Assembly (NCBI RefSeq): GCF_000016665.1
Contig: NC_009523.1
Location: 3,038,001 to 3,102,000, forward strand
Direction: 5' to 3'
Length of the DNA stretch: 64,000 bases
Origin: Roseiflexus sp. RS-1
GTDB taxonomy: Bacteria; Chloroflexota; Chloroflexia; Chloroflexales; Roseiflexaceae
Shown here piece after piece: positions 8,017 through 16,147 of the stretch. The notes beneath the pieces were generated by a model. The model ran no database searches and was not told the origin of the DNA. It saw only the letters and a list, made by a program, of their open reading frames with translations. Made by a program: the position numbers and the translations under genes. Each line of letters starts with the position of its first letter. Position 1 is the stretch's first letter.

Positions 8017-9123
8017 ATGGCACCCTCAACCCGCTACACCGTCATCGGCGCCGGGAATGGCGGGAAGGCGATGGCAGCGCATCTGGCGCTGATGGGCTTC
8101 GAGACAACCCTTTACAATCGCACTCCCGCCCATATCGAAGCTATCCGGCAGCGCCGCGGCATTGAGCTGGAGTCCGGTGAAACCGGGCCGCGCGGTTTTG
8201 GCCAGCTTGCGCTGGTAACATCGGATATGAAAGAGGCGCTTGATCATTGCGATGTGGCAATGGTGGTCGTTCCTTCGTCGGCGCACGCCGAAGTGGCGCG
8301 ATCTATGGCGCCGCATCTGCGCGATGGGCAGATTATTATTCTGCATCCCGGTCGCACCTGCGGCGCTATCGAGGTTGCTAAAGTGCTGCGTGATGAACGT
8401 TGCCGGGCGGATGTGACCGTTGCCGAAGCGGAGACATTCATCTACGCCAGCCGGTCGGATGGTCCGGCGCAGGCGCGTATTTTCCGCATCAAGGAAGCGG
8501 TGCCGCTGGCGGCGCTCCCTGCGTATCGCACCAGCGATGTGCTTGGTGTGATCCACGACGCATTCCCGCAGTATATCGACGGCGGCAATGTATTGCGCAC
8601 CGGTTTGAACAACATGGGCGCTATTTTTCACCCGGCACTAACGTTGTTGAACGCCGGACGCATCGAGTCGACCCGTGGCGATTTTCAATTCTATATCGAT
8701 GGCGTTACACCTTCGGTAGCCCGCGTGCTCGAAGTGATCGACCGGGAGCGGGTGACGGTTGCGGCTGCGCTCGGTATTCGCGCCCGCACGGCGCAGGAGT
8801 GGCTGGCGCTGGCGTACAATGCAACTGGCGACTCACTCTATGAAGCCATTCAGAACCAACCGGGCTACTACGGCATCAAAGCCCCGCCGACGCTCAACCA
8901 TCGCTACATTTTCGAGGATGTGCCGATGAGCCTGGTGCCGATTGCAGCGCTCGGTCAACGCTACGGCGTTGCCGTCGCTGGCATCGACAGCATTATTCGT
9001 CTGGCATGTATCATTCACCGTACCGACTACTGGCGTCGTGGACGCACGCTGGATCGACTGGGCATCGCCAATTTGAGCGTGAGTGAATTGACCCGCTACG
9101 TCGAGGAGGGAACACTGGAGTAG
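8017..9123 (+). CDS. Opine (octopine/nopaline-type) dehydrogenase
   Basis: The 368-residue protein has a dinucleotide-binding GAGNGG at residues 11-16, HPGRT in the middle, and the C-terminal octopine dehydrogenase region with GLNNMGAIFHPALTL and NHRYIFEDVP. The family reductively joins an amino acid to an alpha-keto acid with NAD(P)H, giving an N-carboxyalkyl amino acid (opine). AGGAG at 8004-8008 sits eight bases before the chosen ATG; another ATG four bases earlier is out of frame. It lies between the mutase-like gene and asparagine synthetase in one direction with tight spacing, so its substrate may be the mutase product. Confidence 0.88.
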   Translation: MAPSTRYTVIGAGNGGKAMAAHLALMGFETTLYNRTPAHIEAIRQRRGIELESGETGPRGFGQLALVTSDMKEALDHCDVAMVVVPSSAHAEVARSMAPHLRDGQIIILHPGRTCGAIEVAKVLRDERCRADVTVAEAETFIYASRSDGPAQARIFRIKEAVPLAALPAYRTSDVLGVIHDAFPQYIDGGNVLRTGLNNMGAIFHPALTLLNAGRIESTRGDFQFYIDGVTPSVARVLEVIDRERVTVAAALGIRARTAQEWLALAYNATGDSLYEAIQNQPGYYGIKAPPTLNHRYIFEDVPMSLVPIAALGQRYGVAVAGIDSIIRLACIIHRTDYWRRGRTLDRLGIANLSVSELTRYVEEGTLE

Positions 9124-9150
9124 CAGTTGAATATAAAAGGAGGATAGACA

Positions 9151-10647
9151 ATGTGCGGTATTGCAGGCGCGTATCGAACCACAGACACTGTGCGCATCGA
9201 GCAGATGCTTGACCGGCTAACCCACCGAGGACCTGATGGACAGGGCGTGGTAGCCACCGATACAGGCGTTCTGGGGCATACACGCCTGGCAATCATCGAT
9301 CTGGAAGGCGGTCGGCAACCGATGGAGCACGATGGCGCGCTGATCTGTTTCAACGGCGAGATCTACAACTACCGCATCTTGCGTGATCGCTATCTCCGTG
9401 ATCAGACACTCGAAACCGATAGCGACACCGAGGTGCTGTTGCGCCTGTACCGCACACTCGGTCCCGGCTTTGTCAACCTGCTCGAAGGGATGTTTGCGTT
9501 TGCCATTCTCGATGGCGACGATCTCTTTCTCGCGCGCGACCCGATCGGCATCAAGCCGCTTTATCTGGCACAGCGCGACCACACGTTGCTGTTTGCTTCG
9601 GAAATCAAAGCGCTCGCGCTGCAAGCCGATCAGGTGACGACGTTTCCGCCAGGGACATGGTATCACTCGCGCTTCGGCAGCCATGCCTATTACGAGTTTG
9701 CTCAGGGTTGGCCCCGAAACGGCGTCTTCGAGACTGTCGAACAGGCGAAGAACGCTATTCGCGCGGTACTGCGCTCAGCCGTTCATAAGCGTTTGCTGGC
9801 GGATGTTCCGGTGGGGGTCAGTCTCAGCGGCGGACTCGATAGCAGCATTATCGCGCTCCTGGCATGCGCAGAACTCGATCATATCGAAACGTTCGCCGTT
9901 GGGATGGAGGGCAGCGAGGATCTGGAAGCGGCGCGTCGGATGGCGCAGTATCTGGGAACACGTCATTACGAGTATGTGTATACACGCGCCGAAATGGAAG
10001 CTGTGCTGCCCGACGTGATCTACTATCTCGAATCGGCCGATCCGGCGCTGGTGCGTAGCGCTGTACCGAACTACTTCCTGGCGCGACTGGCTTCCGAGCG
10101 GGTGAAAGTGATTCTCACCGGCGAGGGCGCCGATGAACTGTACGCCGGGTACGACTACATGCGTGCGCTGACAACGCCGGAAGATCTTCATCGTGAGCTT
10201 GAAATAGCGATCCGCGAACTGCATCGCACCAATCTTCAACGCGCTGATCGCATGTTCATGGCGTTCGGCGTCGAAGGGCGCGTGCCGTTCCTGGACGTGG
10301 AGTCGATTGCGCTGGCGCTCAGTCTGCCGCCGGAATGGAAACTGGCAGCGCCCGGCGAACCGACGAAAATGCTGCTCCGCGAGGCGTTCGCCAGCGATCT
10401 GCCCGAGTCGATTGTGCAGCGCCCCAAGCAGAAGTTCTCTGCCGGCGCCGGCTCAATGTACGAACTTGCCAGAGTTGCTGAAGAACGGTTTGATGACCAG
10501 ACGTTTGCGCGGGAGCGCCAGCGCCTGATGCAGCGCTGGAACTATCGCCTTCCAAACAAAGAAGCGCTCTACTATCTCGATACCCTGCGCGCCGTGCTTC
10601 CAGAGCGCCTGATCATGCCGGAGATGGGGATGAGTCGGAGCCTCTGA
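9151..10647 (+). CDS. Asparagine synthetase (glutamine-hydrolysing), AsnB type
   Basis: This 498-residue protein begins MCGIAG, placing the nucleophile Cys at position 2 of a class II glutaminase domain (about 2-190, with HRGPDG and FNGEIYN). The synthetase half carries the ATP-pyrophosphatase loop SLSGGLDSS (224-232) and LTGEGADELYAGY. It would make asparagine, or an amide of a related acidic substrate, using glutamine and ATP. It is shorter than E. coli AsnB (about 554 residues). AAAGGAGG precedes the ATG. Its place after a mutase-like protein and opine dehydrogenase makes a role in a modified amino-acid pathway possible. A decayed copy of its middle lies at 11317. Confidence 0.93.
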   Translation: MCGIAGAYRTTDTVRIEQMLDRLTHRGPDGQGVVATDTGVLGHTRLAIIDLEGGRQPMEHDGALICFNGEIYNYRILRDRYLRDQTLETDSDTEVLLRLYRTLGPGFVNLLEGMFAFAILDGDDLFLARDPIGIKPLYLAQRDHTLLFASEIKALALQADQVTTFPPGTWYHSRFGSHAYYEFAQGWPRNGVFETVEQAKNAIRAVLRSAVHKRLLADVPVGVSLSGGLDSSIIALLACAELDHIETFAVGMEGSEDLEAARRMAQYLGTRHYEYVYTRAEMEAVLPDVIYYLESADPALVRSAVPNYFLARLASERVKVILTGEGADELYAGYDYMRALTTPEDLHRELEIAIRELHRTNLQRADRMFMAFGVEGRVPFLDVESIALALSLPPEWKLAAPGEPTKMLLREAFASDLPESIVQRPKQKFSAGAGSMYELARVAEERFDDQTFARERQRLMQRWNYRLPNKEALYYLDTLRAVLPERLIMPEMGMSRSL

Positions 10648-10763
10648 GAACAGGCGCTTAATGTGCTGCTCTATGAGTCATCGCTCTCAGCATGGGTGTC
10701 AGCCCCATTATGCGCCCGGTCGTTTGTGATCAATCCTGCTCGGCGCCACGGCAGGAGCGAAAG

Positions 10764-11011
10764 ATGGACTATGTTCTGACGGAACACGCACGCGACGCGC
10801 TCAAGAAGCGGCATATTCAGATCGCCTGGATGGAACGTGCATTGACCCGTCCAGAGGTGACTGAGACCGACCCAGTGGACGCGGATCTGGAACACCGTCT
10901 CGCGCGGATCCCTGAATTTGGGCATCGCGTGTTACGGGTCATTGTAACACCAGGAGAACACCGCCACATATTGTAACGGTATTCTTTGATAGGAGGAGAA
11001 CCATTCCATGA
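10764..11011 (+). pseudogene. DUF4258 protein, C-terminus frameshifted
   Basis: From the ATG at 10764 (AGGAG upstream) the frame gives MDYVLTEHARDALKKR and HRVLRVIVTPGEHRHIL, then stops at 10974-10976. In the frame entered by skipping two bases near 10968, the expected end IVTVFFDRR continues to a TGA at 11009-11011. That TGA overlaps the ATG of the next gene as ATGA, the usual arrangement for a coupled pair. One missing or two extra bases have therefore cut off the last ~13 residues. DUF4258 proteins are small relatives of RelE/HigB-like toxins often found beside DUF2283 genes. The 70-residue truncated product may or may not work. Confidence 0.75.
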
Positions 11012-11220
11012 AGTTAAAAGTAGACCGACAAGCCGACGCGCTTTACCTGACGTTGAGTGAGGCGCCTGCGAGTCGTTCAGAGGAAGTCTCGCCCGGCATC
11101 ATCGTGGATTATGACGATCAAGACCGCGTCGTCGGCATTGAGATGCTGTATTTGTCCAGACGGGCGCCGGATGCCAATGTGCAGCAACTGTTGTTCGAGA
11201 CCGTCCCGGAAGTCGCCTGA
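11008..11220 (+). CDS. DUF2283 small protein, probable antitoxin-like partner
   Basis: The 70-residue product matches the DUF2283 pattern: MKLKVDRQADALYLTL, then SEEVSPGIIVDYD and VVGIEMLYLS. Function is not established for the family, but it is commonly the second gene of a DUF4258-DUF2283 pair that resembles a toxin-antitoxin module. AGGAGG lies at 10991-10996, and the ATG overlaps the restored stop codon of the upstream gene by the ATGA arrangement. Confidence 0.85.
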   Translation: MKLKVDRQADALYLTLSEAPASRSEEVSPGIIVDYDDQDRVVGIEMLYLSRRAPDANVQQLLFETVPEVA

Positions 11221-11316
11221 ACGGGTCTGGCTATTGCAATGCGCTGCATCACGATCACCTGTCCGATCACCAACCCGTCCTCCGAGGGGCTGCAGCGCTA
11301 CCAGTGCTATGCCCGC

Positions 11317-11409
11317 CGGCGCGCGCCGTTCCTGGAGACGGCGTCGATGGCGCCAGCGCCCGGTCTGCCGTCAGAATGGAAAATGGCGGAAGATCGTAAC
11401 CCTGGATGA
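11317..11409 (+). pseudogene. Decayed asparagine synthetase fragment
   Basis: Reading from 11317, the frame gives RRAPFLETAS, then LPSEWKMAE, and stops at 11407-11409. This aligns in order with RVPFLDVESI and LPPEWKLAA of the intact asparagine synthetase ending at 10647, and the DNA matches closely over about 75 bases. The stretch just before it (LQR and ALRMF-like codons) shows weaker matches with a deletion. It is what is left of a partial duplication about 1 kb downstream of the parent. Confidence 0.7.
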
Positions 11410-11480
11410 ATAATGTTTCTCTTGCGCAGGCGGCGGGGAGCATGTTATCTTTGTTCCTGCTATCACGAGAAAGGTCTTCT

Positions 11481-11882
11481 ATGGAACTGACAACAATCAC
11501 CCAGATTGCTCATGGCCGACTGATCGGTGTTGCGCCAGACGGCGACCTGCGTCTGGTGTGGGATCACGCGATCATTCGCCTGCCGATCTTTGACCTGCCA
11601 CACCTGGCGTCGCTTCTCGATCTGTGGTTGCTGGAAGAAGAGCCTGCGCTGCTGCGGCGTGGCTACTATCGCCTGACCCATAGCCCGGAGGGCGGGTGTC
11701 ACTTGTGGGTGCACACCGCCGGTCTCTGGTTGAGTCGCCAGGACGTGCAGATGCTGATGAGTCTGGTGAATGCGGTGGTCGAGGAACTCTGTCGTCCGTT
11801 GTGCCGCCAGCCGAAAGCGCCCTTCGGCATTGGCTACCGCAAGTTTATCGCGTCGCCGCGCAGAGGACACCACCGGAACTGA
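11481..11882 (+). CDS. Conserved-looking protein of unknown function
   Basis: A 133-residue soluble protein that I do not recognise. It opens MELTTITQIAHGRLIGVAPD, followed by a segment rich in Leu and Trp (LLDLWLLEEEPALL) and a predicted helix before a basic tail. No signal peptide, membrane segment or cysteine cluster is visible. GAAAGG lies ten bases before the ATG. Codon use is like that of the surrounding genes, so it is probably real. Confidence 0.55.
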   Translation: MELTTITQIAHGRLIGVAPDGDLRLVWDHAIIRLPIFDLPHLASLLDLWLLEEEPALLRRGYYRLTHSPEGGCHLWVHTAGLWLSRQDVQMLMSLVNAVVEELCRPLCRQPKAPFGIGYRKFIASPRRGHHRN

Positions 11883-12220
11883 TACGCGCGTCGGGTTTGC
11901 GCCCGGCGACGCGTACCAGAGCATGAGAGGCGTGCGGGAGAGGGCTTTTCTGGCTAGCCTCAGGGCGAGTTGTTCCTTATGACCGACAGGATGACCGGAT
12001 TCCTTCTCTATGAGCGTTCGCATTTCTCCTGGCCTGGAAGCGAGAGCATCTTGCCCTCGTAGACGCGATGAGAACGGGGCGCCCTCGCTCCCAGGCGCGT
12101 GTGTTACCAGGGGTGCACAGGTACCCTCCTCTCAGAAGGGCGCCCAGGAAGATGCGTTATCGTCTGCGTCATATTTCTCATGATGGGCAGCCGGGCTTCC
12201 GTATCACACACCTCCCCTGA
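11883..12220. other. Intergenic region containing a dispersed inverted-repeat element
   Basis: No gene was seen here. The middle (12017-12121) is a copy of an element found again at 57021; the remainder contains no recognised signals. Confidence 0.5.
12017..12121. repeat. Dispersed inverted-repeat element, copy A
   Basis: It begins GTTCGCATTTCTCCTGG and ends CCCAGGCGCGTGTGTT followed by ACCAGG. The inside contains GAGAGCATCTTGCCCTCGT and CGCCCTCGCTCCCAGG, so it folds as a nested hairpin. The copy at 57021-57121 matches along its length, with small differences, some of them compensatory. It encodes nothing and looks like a small non-autonomous or REP-like repeat. Confidence 0.8.
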
Positions 12221-13159
12221 TCAATTCATCTCTGCTTCTCCTGGCATGAACCGGTCGTCGTCTGTCGGCCACTGCCCCTGGTCACCGGCAAGATGAATGT
12301 CGTGTGGCGCCTTGATATCGGGAGGAAGCAGCGCCGCCTCCGTCTCTTCGTCATCGAGCAGCGCCGACGTCCGCTCTGCAAGATCGGCGAGTATCCGCTG
12401 CAACGCCGGAGGATCGAACAGTTCCCGCCCCTCGACCTGCTGTGGGAGGATGTGACAGTAATCTCGCACCACACTGGCGATCATATGCTCGATCTCGCTC
12501 CAGGACCAGAACGAAGGAACGAGGATGTCCTCGCGGGCATACGTGATTGCATCGTCACGGATTGTCACGGTCATCTCGTAGAACACCCACGTATGCCGGT
12601 ATTCCCTCTGGAGCGCCACAAGACGGGCGAGATGCTGAAGATAGAGTTCGCGGGCGTATGCCTCGTTCTTCCCCCGCCAGCGCGCCTGAATGACACAACG
12701 CCGGTAGATGGCATCGAGGGGCGTTGCGGGTACGAACCACTGAGCGCCATAGCGCACGCTGTTCTCTTCAGGCGTCTCGATAAAGGCGCCGGTGTACTGC
12801 TCGACCCATGCGGGTCCCCGGTCGAATGGTTGCAACGGCAACACCACTTCGACATACGGGTGATGATCGAACACTATCGGATACTGCATCGTCCACACCG
12901 GTATGCCACTCCGCTGGATGCGGTACTCCCAGCGTTCCAGAGGCGCTGAATGGTCGCCGGTTTCATTGATCAGCGCCACCAGCCGCTGCACCGCCTCACT
13001 GCGGCTGACTTCCACTGTTCCATTGCAACTGAAAAAGGTCACCCGGGCCATTGCCAGCGCAGCCGCGAACGCCCTGGGAAGTCGGACACGTTCTTTTCCT
13101 TCGTGGAGCGCCAGATATCCCAGCGCCTCTACCGCTGATTGAATGCGTTTGTCTTTCAT
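12221..13159 (-). CDS. Protein of unknown function, 312 residues
   Basis: This soluble protein begins MKDKRIQSAVEALGYLALHEG and has alternating hydrophobic stretches but no helix long enough to span a membrane. YVEVVLPLQPFDRGPAW and ARELYLQHLARLVALQREYR stand out, the latter looking like a coiled or helical hairpin. I could not match it to a family. The ATG at 13159 was preferred over one ten codons upstream because AATAGGAGGATAT directly precedes it. It stands alone, flanked by repeats on both sides. Confidence 0.7.
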   Translation of the reverse strand: MKDKRIQSAVEALGYLALHEGKERVRLPRAFAAALAMARVTFFSCNGTVEVSRSEAVQRLVALINETGDHSAPLERWEYRIQRSGIPVWTMQYPIVFDHHPYVEVVLPLQPFDRGPAWVEQYTGAFIETPEENSVRYGAQWFVPATPLDAIYRRCVIQARWRGKNEAYARELYLQHLARLVALQREYRHTWVFYEMTVTIRDDAITYAREDILVPSFWSWSEIEHMIASVVRDYCHILPQQVEGRELFDPPALQRILADLAERTSALLDDEETEAALLPPDIKAPHDIHLAGDQGQWPTDDDRFMPGEAEMN

Positions 13160-13375
13160 ATATCCTCCTATTGAGATTTCTCTCAACATTTCCTCCCGGA
13201 ACCGGATAGGGAGAAACGCCCCGGTGCATCAGCGCACCGGATGGTTACCGCAAATACGGATGACGTCAGAGCGACGCGCGGCATTGTTGAACCGCGCGCG
13301 TGCCCGGTGCACGGGCGTTATGCGCGCCCAATGTGTGCATTCCCGGCGGTCAACTGTTCTGCGCTTCGCTGTAGC

Positions 13376-13570
13376 AAAGGACAGGCAGGTCTACGTGACA
13401 ACGACGTGCGGTATCTGGAAGGAACGGGCAGGTCGACGGGACGAGAACGCCGTGCGGTATCTGGAAGGAACGGGCAGGTCTATACGTGACGACAACGACG
13501 TGCGGTATCTGGAAGGAACGGGCAGGTCGACGGGACGACAACGACGTAACAGGATCAGACAGGTCTACAT
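13376..13570. repeat. 46-48 bp tandem repeat, three full units
   Basis: GTGCGGTATCTGGAAGGAAC followed by GGGCAGGTC recurs at 13406, 13452 and 13500, with partial units on both sides starting GCAGGTCTAC. Linkers between the conserved parts are near-identical ACGACAACGAC-type sequence, so it is a minisatellite and not a CRISPR array. The rest of the gap from 13160 to 13952 contains no gene that can be supported. Confidence 0.85.
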
Positions 13571-13890
13571 AACGATGACACTTCGCAATGTCTGGCAAGG
13601 CGTCTGACTTTACGTAACGATGGAAGCAACGTTGCAGCGACTGATTACACAACGGCGCATCTGGTCGCACACTGCGATCTTTGCGTGTCGATATCGTGAC
13701 TCTGAAGGCGTACTTCTGGTCTACGACGTTATCGGGTTGCCGATCTCTGCGCTGGTATTGTCGAGCTAGAATAGATATGTATCACTTGTCGTGACATGTT
13801 ATCTATTGGTTTTAGTTATACTACATCTCAGACGCTCGTACAAGACCCGGTTTAAGAAAGCGCCTTTTTTGAAACGTCCGGTAAGGCTTA

Positions 13891-13918
13891 GTTCGGAGGG
13901 CAGACGTACCCTCCGAAC
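13891..13918 (-). terminator. Hairpin downstream of dps
   Basis: GTTCGGAGGG and CCCTCCGAAC form a perfect 10-bp stem around an eight-base loop, 34 bases beyond the dps stop codon. The T-tract on the minus strand is weak (TAAGCCTT). Confidence 0.55.
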
Positions 13919-13952
13919 CGCAATCCCCGTTCACCGGTCACATATGAGCGAT

Positions 13953-14480
13953 CTAGCTCTGGCTGCGCTCCTCGATATGCGCGCGCAGCAGCCATGCCAT
14001 CTTCTCGTGCTTTTCCATGAGCGTCGTAAGGAAATCGCTCGTCCCCATATCGTCATACTGCTCATCACAGGCGCGCAGGTCCTGGCGCAGGTGGCGGATG
14101 ATCGCCTCGTGATCGGCGACGAGTTGCTCGATCATGCCGCGCGCATCGGGGAGATCGCCGGGTTTCTCGGCAAGCGTCGCCAGCTGGAGGAACTCCGTCA
14201 TGGTGCCGGGCGCTGCCGGTCCCAGCATACGAATCCGCTCGGCAATATCGTCGATCTCATCGGCGAGCGCTTCATACTGCTGCTGGAACAGCGCGTGCAG
14301 CGAACCGAACCCCATGCCGACCAGATTCCAGTGGTAGTTGCGCAGCCGGGTGTAGAGCACGTGTTCATCTGCCAGCAGGCGGCTCAGAATGGCAGTGACG
14401 CCCTGAACGCTCGTTTCACTCAAGCCAATGTCGGGCCTGGGGGTTGTTGCTATGCGTCCGGTTCCGATTTCGGCGCTCAT
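13953..14480 (-). CDS. dps: Dps-family ferritin-like DNA-protection protein
   Basis: The 175-residue protein shows the Dps ferroxidase signature: YHWNLVGMGFGSLHALFQQQ followed by YEALADEIDDIAERI, with His, Asp and Glu spaced as in the intersubunit iron site. Dps dodecamers oxidise Fe(II) with peroxide, store iron and protect DNA in the cytosol. Length is typical. The ATG at 14480 has GAAAGGAAAT upstream. The first ~25 residues form a Thr/Pro/Arg-containing tail that could touch DNA. It stands alone between a hairpin and the lapA-like gene. Confidence 0.95.
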   Translation of the reverse strand: MSAEIGTGRIATTPRPDIGLSETSVQGVTAILSRLLADEHVLYTRLRNYHWNLVGMGFGSLHALFQQQYEALADEIDDIAERIRMLGPAAPGTMTEFLQLATLAEKPGDLPDARGMIEQLVADHEAIIRHLRQDLRACDEQYDDMGTSDFLTTLMEKHEKMAWLLRAHIEERSQS

Positions 14481-14588
14481 CGGATTTCCTTTCTCCTGTA
14501 TTCATACCCAGAGATGTTGTACTGTGGTGGTATGTATAACGGTACCAGAAATTGAGACGAAAAGCAAGCAAAAGCTTTTGTATCTGAT

Positions 14589-14942
14589 CTATCCGTAATT
14601 GCGCTTTTCTTCAACCGGTTCCTTTCGTGGCGGCGCCTGCGCGCGGAGTTGCTCGTTCTCCTTTTCGAGTTGCGCAATCCGCCGCTCCAGGTCCGCCTGC
14701 AACCTGCTCAGGCGTCGCTCGCGCAACGAGTGGCGGATGCCGCTGTATCCAGTGAAGAGACCAACGAGCGTGGCGCCGGCGATAACCGCCAGGATCATGA
14801 CCAGCGAAAGTGAAATCGGTCCAGAGGTGAAGGTAAGGAATCGCACCTCGACCGGCTGCGGGTTCTGTACGCCAAACAGTACCAGCATTACCGAGAGTAC
14901 GGTCATCAGGATGAACATGAACACCCGCATGGGTTGCCTCAT
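14589..14942 (-). CDS. LapA-domain (DUF1049) membrane protein
   Basis: This 117-residue protein has two transmembrane helices (about 7-24 and 44-65) separated by QNPQPVEVRFLTF, the hallmark of the LapA/DUF1049 family, followed by a charged coiled coil (RRLSRLQADLERRIAQLEKE). In enterobacteria LapA with LapB helps control LPS assembly; no LapB is seen here and the role in this organism is unknown. Met5 has a better-placed GAGG and could be the true start. Confidence 0.85.
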   Translation of the reverse strand: MRQPMRVFMFILMTVLSVMLVLFGVQNPQPVEVRFLTFTSGPISLSLVMILAVIAGATLVGLFTGYSGIRHSLRERRLSRLQADLERRIAQLEKENEQLRAQAPPRKEPVEEKRNYG

Positions 14943-15178
14943 TCAGTGTCTCTATCAATCAGGGGCAATCTTATCATAGGAAATTGCAGGCAAGACAGCT
15001 GCGCTCCAACGCCCTTCTCAAAGGTGTGATTTACGTCGCCGGTGCGCTGCCGGGCTGCTGGAGCTGCCTGCTCGACGATTGCCGATACCGCGAGCGCAGT
15101 CGCCCGACCGCCTGCGCAGGTCTTGGTAATGAGTTGGTCCCACTGTTAGTCGAACCACGAAGGCGCCACCTCAGGCGC

Positions 15179-16081
15179 TCAGCGCGCCTGGAAGGTGATC
15201 ACATACAGGTAGGTATAATTACCAGTGTCAACGGTATACCCTGTGAATTTGAGCTTGCCGTCCTCTCGGTAGGCCTCGAAGGCTGTGGAGCCAGCGCCTA
15301 GGCTGAAATAGCCTGGCTCATTCACTACCCCGTCCTGATCGTAGTCAATGTCAATCAGCGCATACTGGAAGGGCGAATAGATTGGCTGAGTTCCCTGCGC
15401 GGTAATCATTACTCCCTGGAACTGCTGCACCCCGGGAAAGAAGGGACACGGGAAGAGTGTGTAAGCGGGCTGGTTCACCAGCGAGCAATCGGCGTTGACC
15501 ACCAAGGTCATCGTGCCTTGCTGCAATTCGATAGTCCCACCACCTGAAGTGCGCACCTTGATGGTTTCCCCCGTCCCGGAGGTCAGTGGGCGGCACTGGT
15601 TCGCATTGATGTCACAGGTGTAGCCACCGGTCCGAATCAGCGTGAAACTGCTTCCTGCTGCTTCACCCAACGGTCCCCCTGCTTCCCCGCTGCCGACCCC
15701 GTTACCCGGTTCGCTGCCTGGCACGTCGCCAGGAAGACCCGGCGTGCCCACAGGCTGGACAGCGGGAGTTTTGAGTTGCACCGGTTGCAGGGCTTGATCG
15801 GGGAGACCCGGCGTGCCCGCAGGCTGGACAGCGGGAGTTTTGAGTTGCACCGGTTGCGGGGCTTGATCGGGGAGACCCGGCGTGCCCGCAGGCTGGACAG
15901 CGGGAGTTTTGAGTTGCACCGATTGCGGGGCTTGATTATTGCGTCTAAGCATAATGGTTCCCACCACACACATCGCCAGGGCAACCAGGGCTAAACTGAG
16001 CAGCAGCAGCCCGGCACATCCTCCGCCCACCAGCCATGGAAGCTGGCTCCCCGATGATCTAGGTGGTCCTACGTTCGCCAT
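15179..16081 (-). CDS. Membrane-anchored protein with a proline-rich repeat stalk
   Basis: The 300-residue protein has a Gly-Ser-Pro N-terminus, one transmembrane helix (about 17-44), and then three almost identical 23-residue repeats (about 50-118) containing VQLKTPAVQPAGTPGLP. The DNA period is exactly 69 bp. The C-terminal ~150 residues form an unrecognised domain with CDINANQC and CSLVNQPAYTLFPCPF, perhaps disulphide-bonded outside the cell, and a DIDYDQDG segment that could bind calcium. A strong AGGAGG precedes the ATG. No family was recognised. Confidence 0.75.
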   Translation of the reverse strand: MANVGPPRSSGSQLPWLVGGGCAGLLLLSLALVALAMCVVGTIMLRRNNQAPQSVQLKTPAVQPAGTPGLPDQAPQPVQLKTPAVQPAGTPGLPDQALQPVQLKTPAVQPVGTPGLPGDVPGSEPGNGVGSGEAGGPLGEAAGSSFTLIRTGGYTCDINANQCRPLTSGTGETIKVRTSGGGTIELQQGTMTLVVNADCSLVNQPAYTLFPCPFFPGVQQFQGVMITAQGTQPIYSPFQYALIDIDYDQDGVVNEPGYFSLGAGSTAFEAYREDGKLKFTGYTVDTGNYTYLYVITFQAR

Positions 16082-16147
16082 CCCAACCTCCTGAACGCTG
16101 TAGCACGACGCACTAATTGGCCGAGTACTCTAACGGCATACGCTTTA
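16082..16147. other. Short spacer before the IS remnant
   Basis: The gap from 16082 to 16702 holds no intact gene: this spacer, the deleted IS5-type element (16148-16639) and a terminator (16648-16679). Confidence 0.5.

Noticed and set aside
13376-13570. CRISPR-like array of three regularly spaced 28-30 bp repeats
   Set aside because: The sequences between the conserved parts are short (about 17 bases) and almost the same each time, with no unique spacers and no cas genes.
13620-13769. A 49-residue ORF (MEATLQRLITQRRIWSHTAI...)
   Set aside because: The composition is plausible but there is no ribosome binding site and it follows a repeat array directly; not enough to call a gene.
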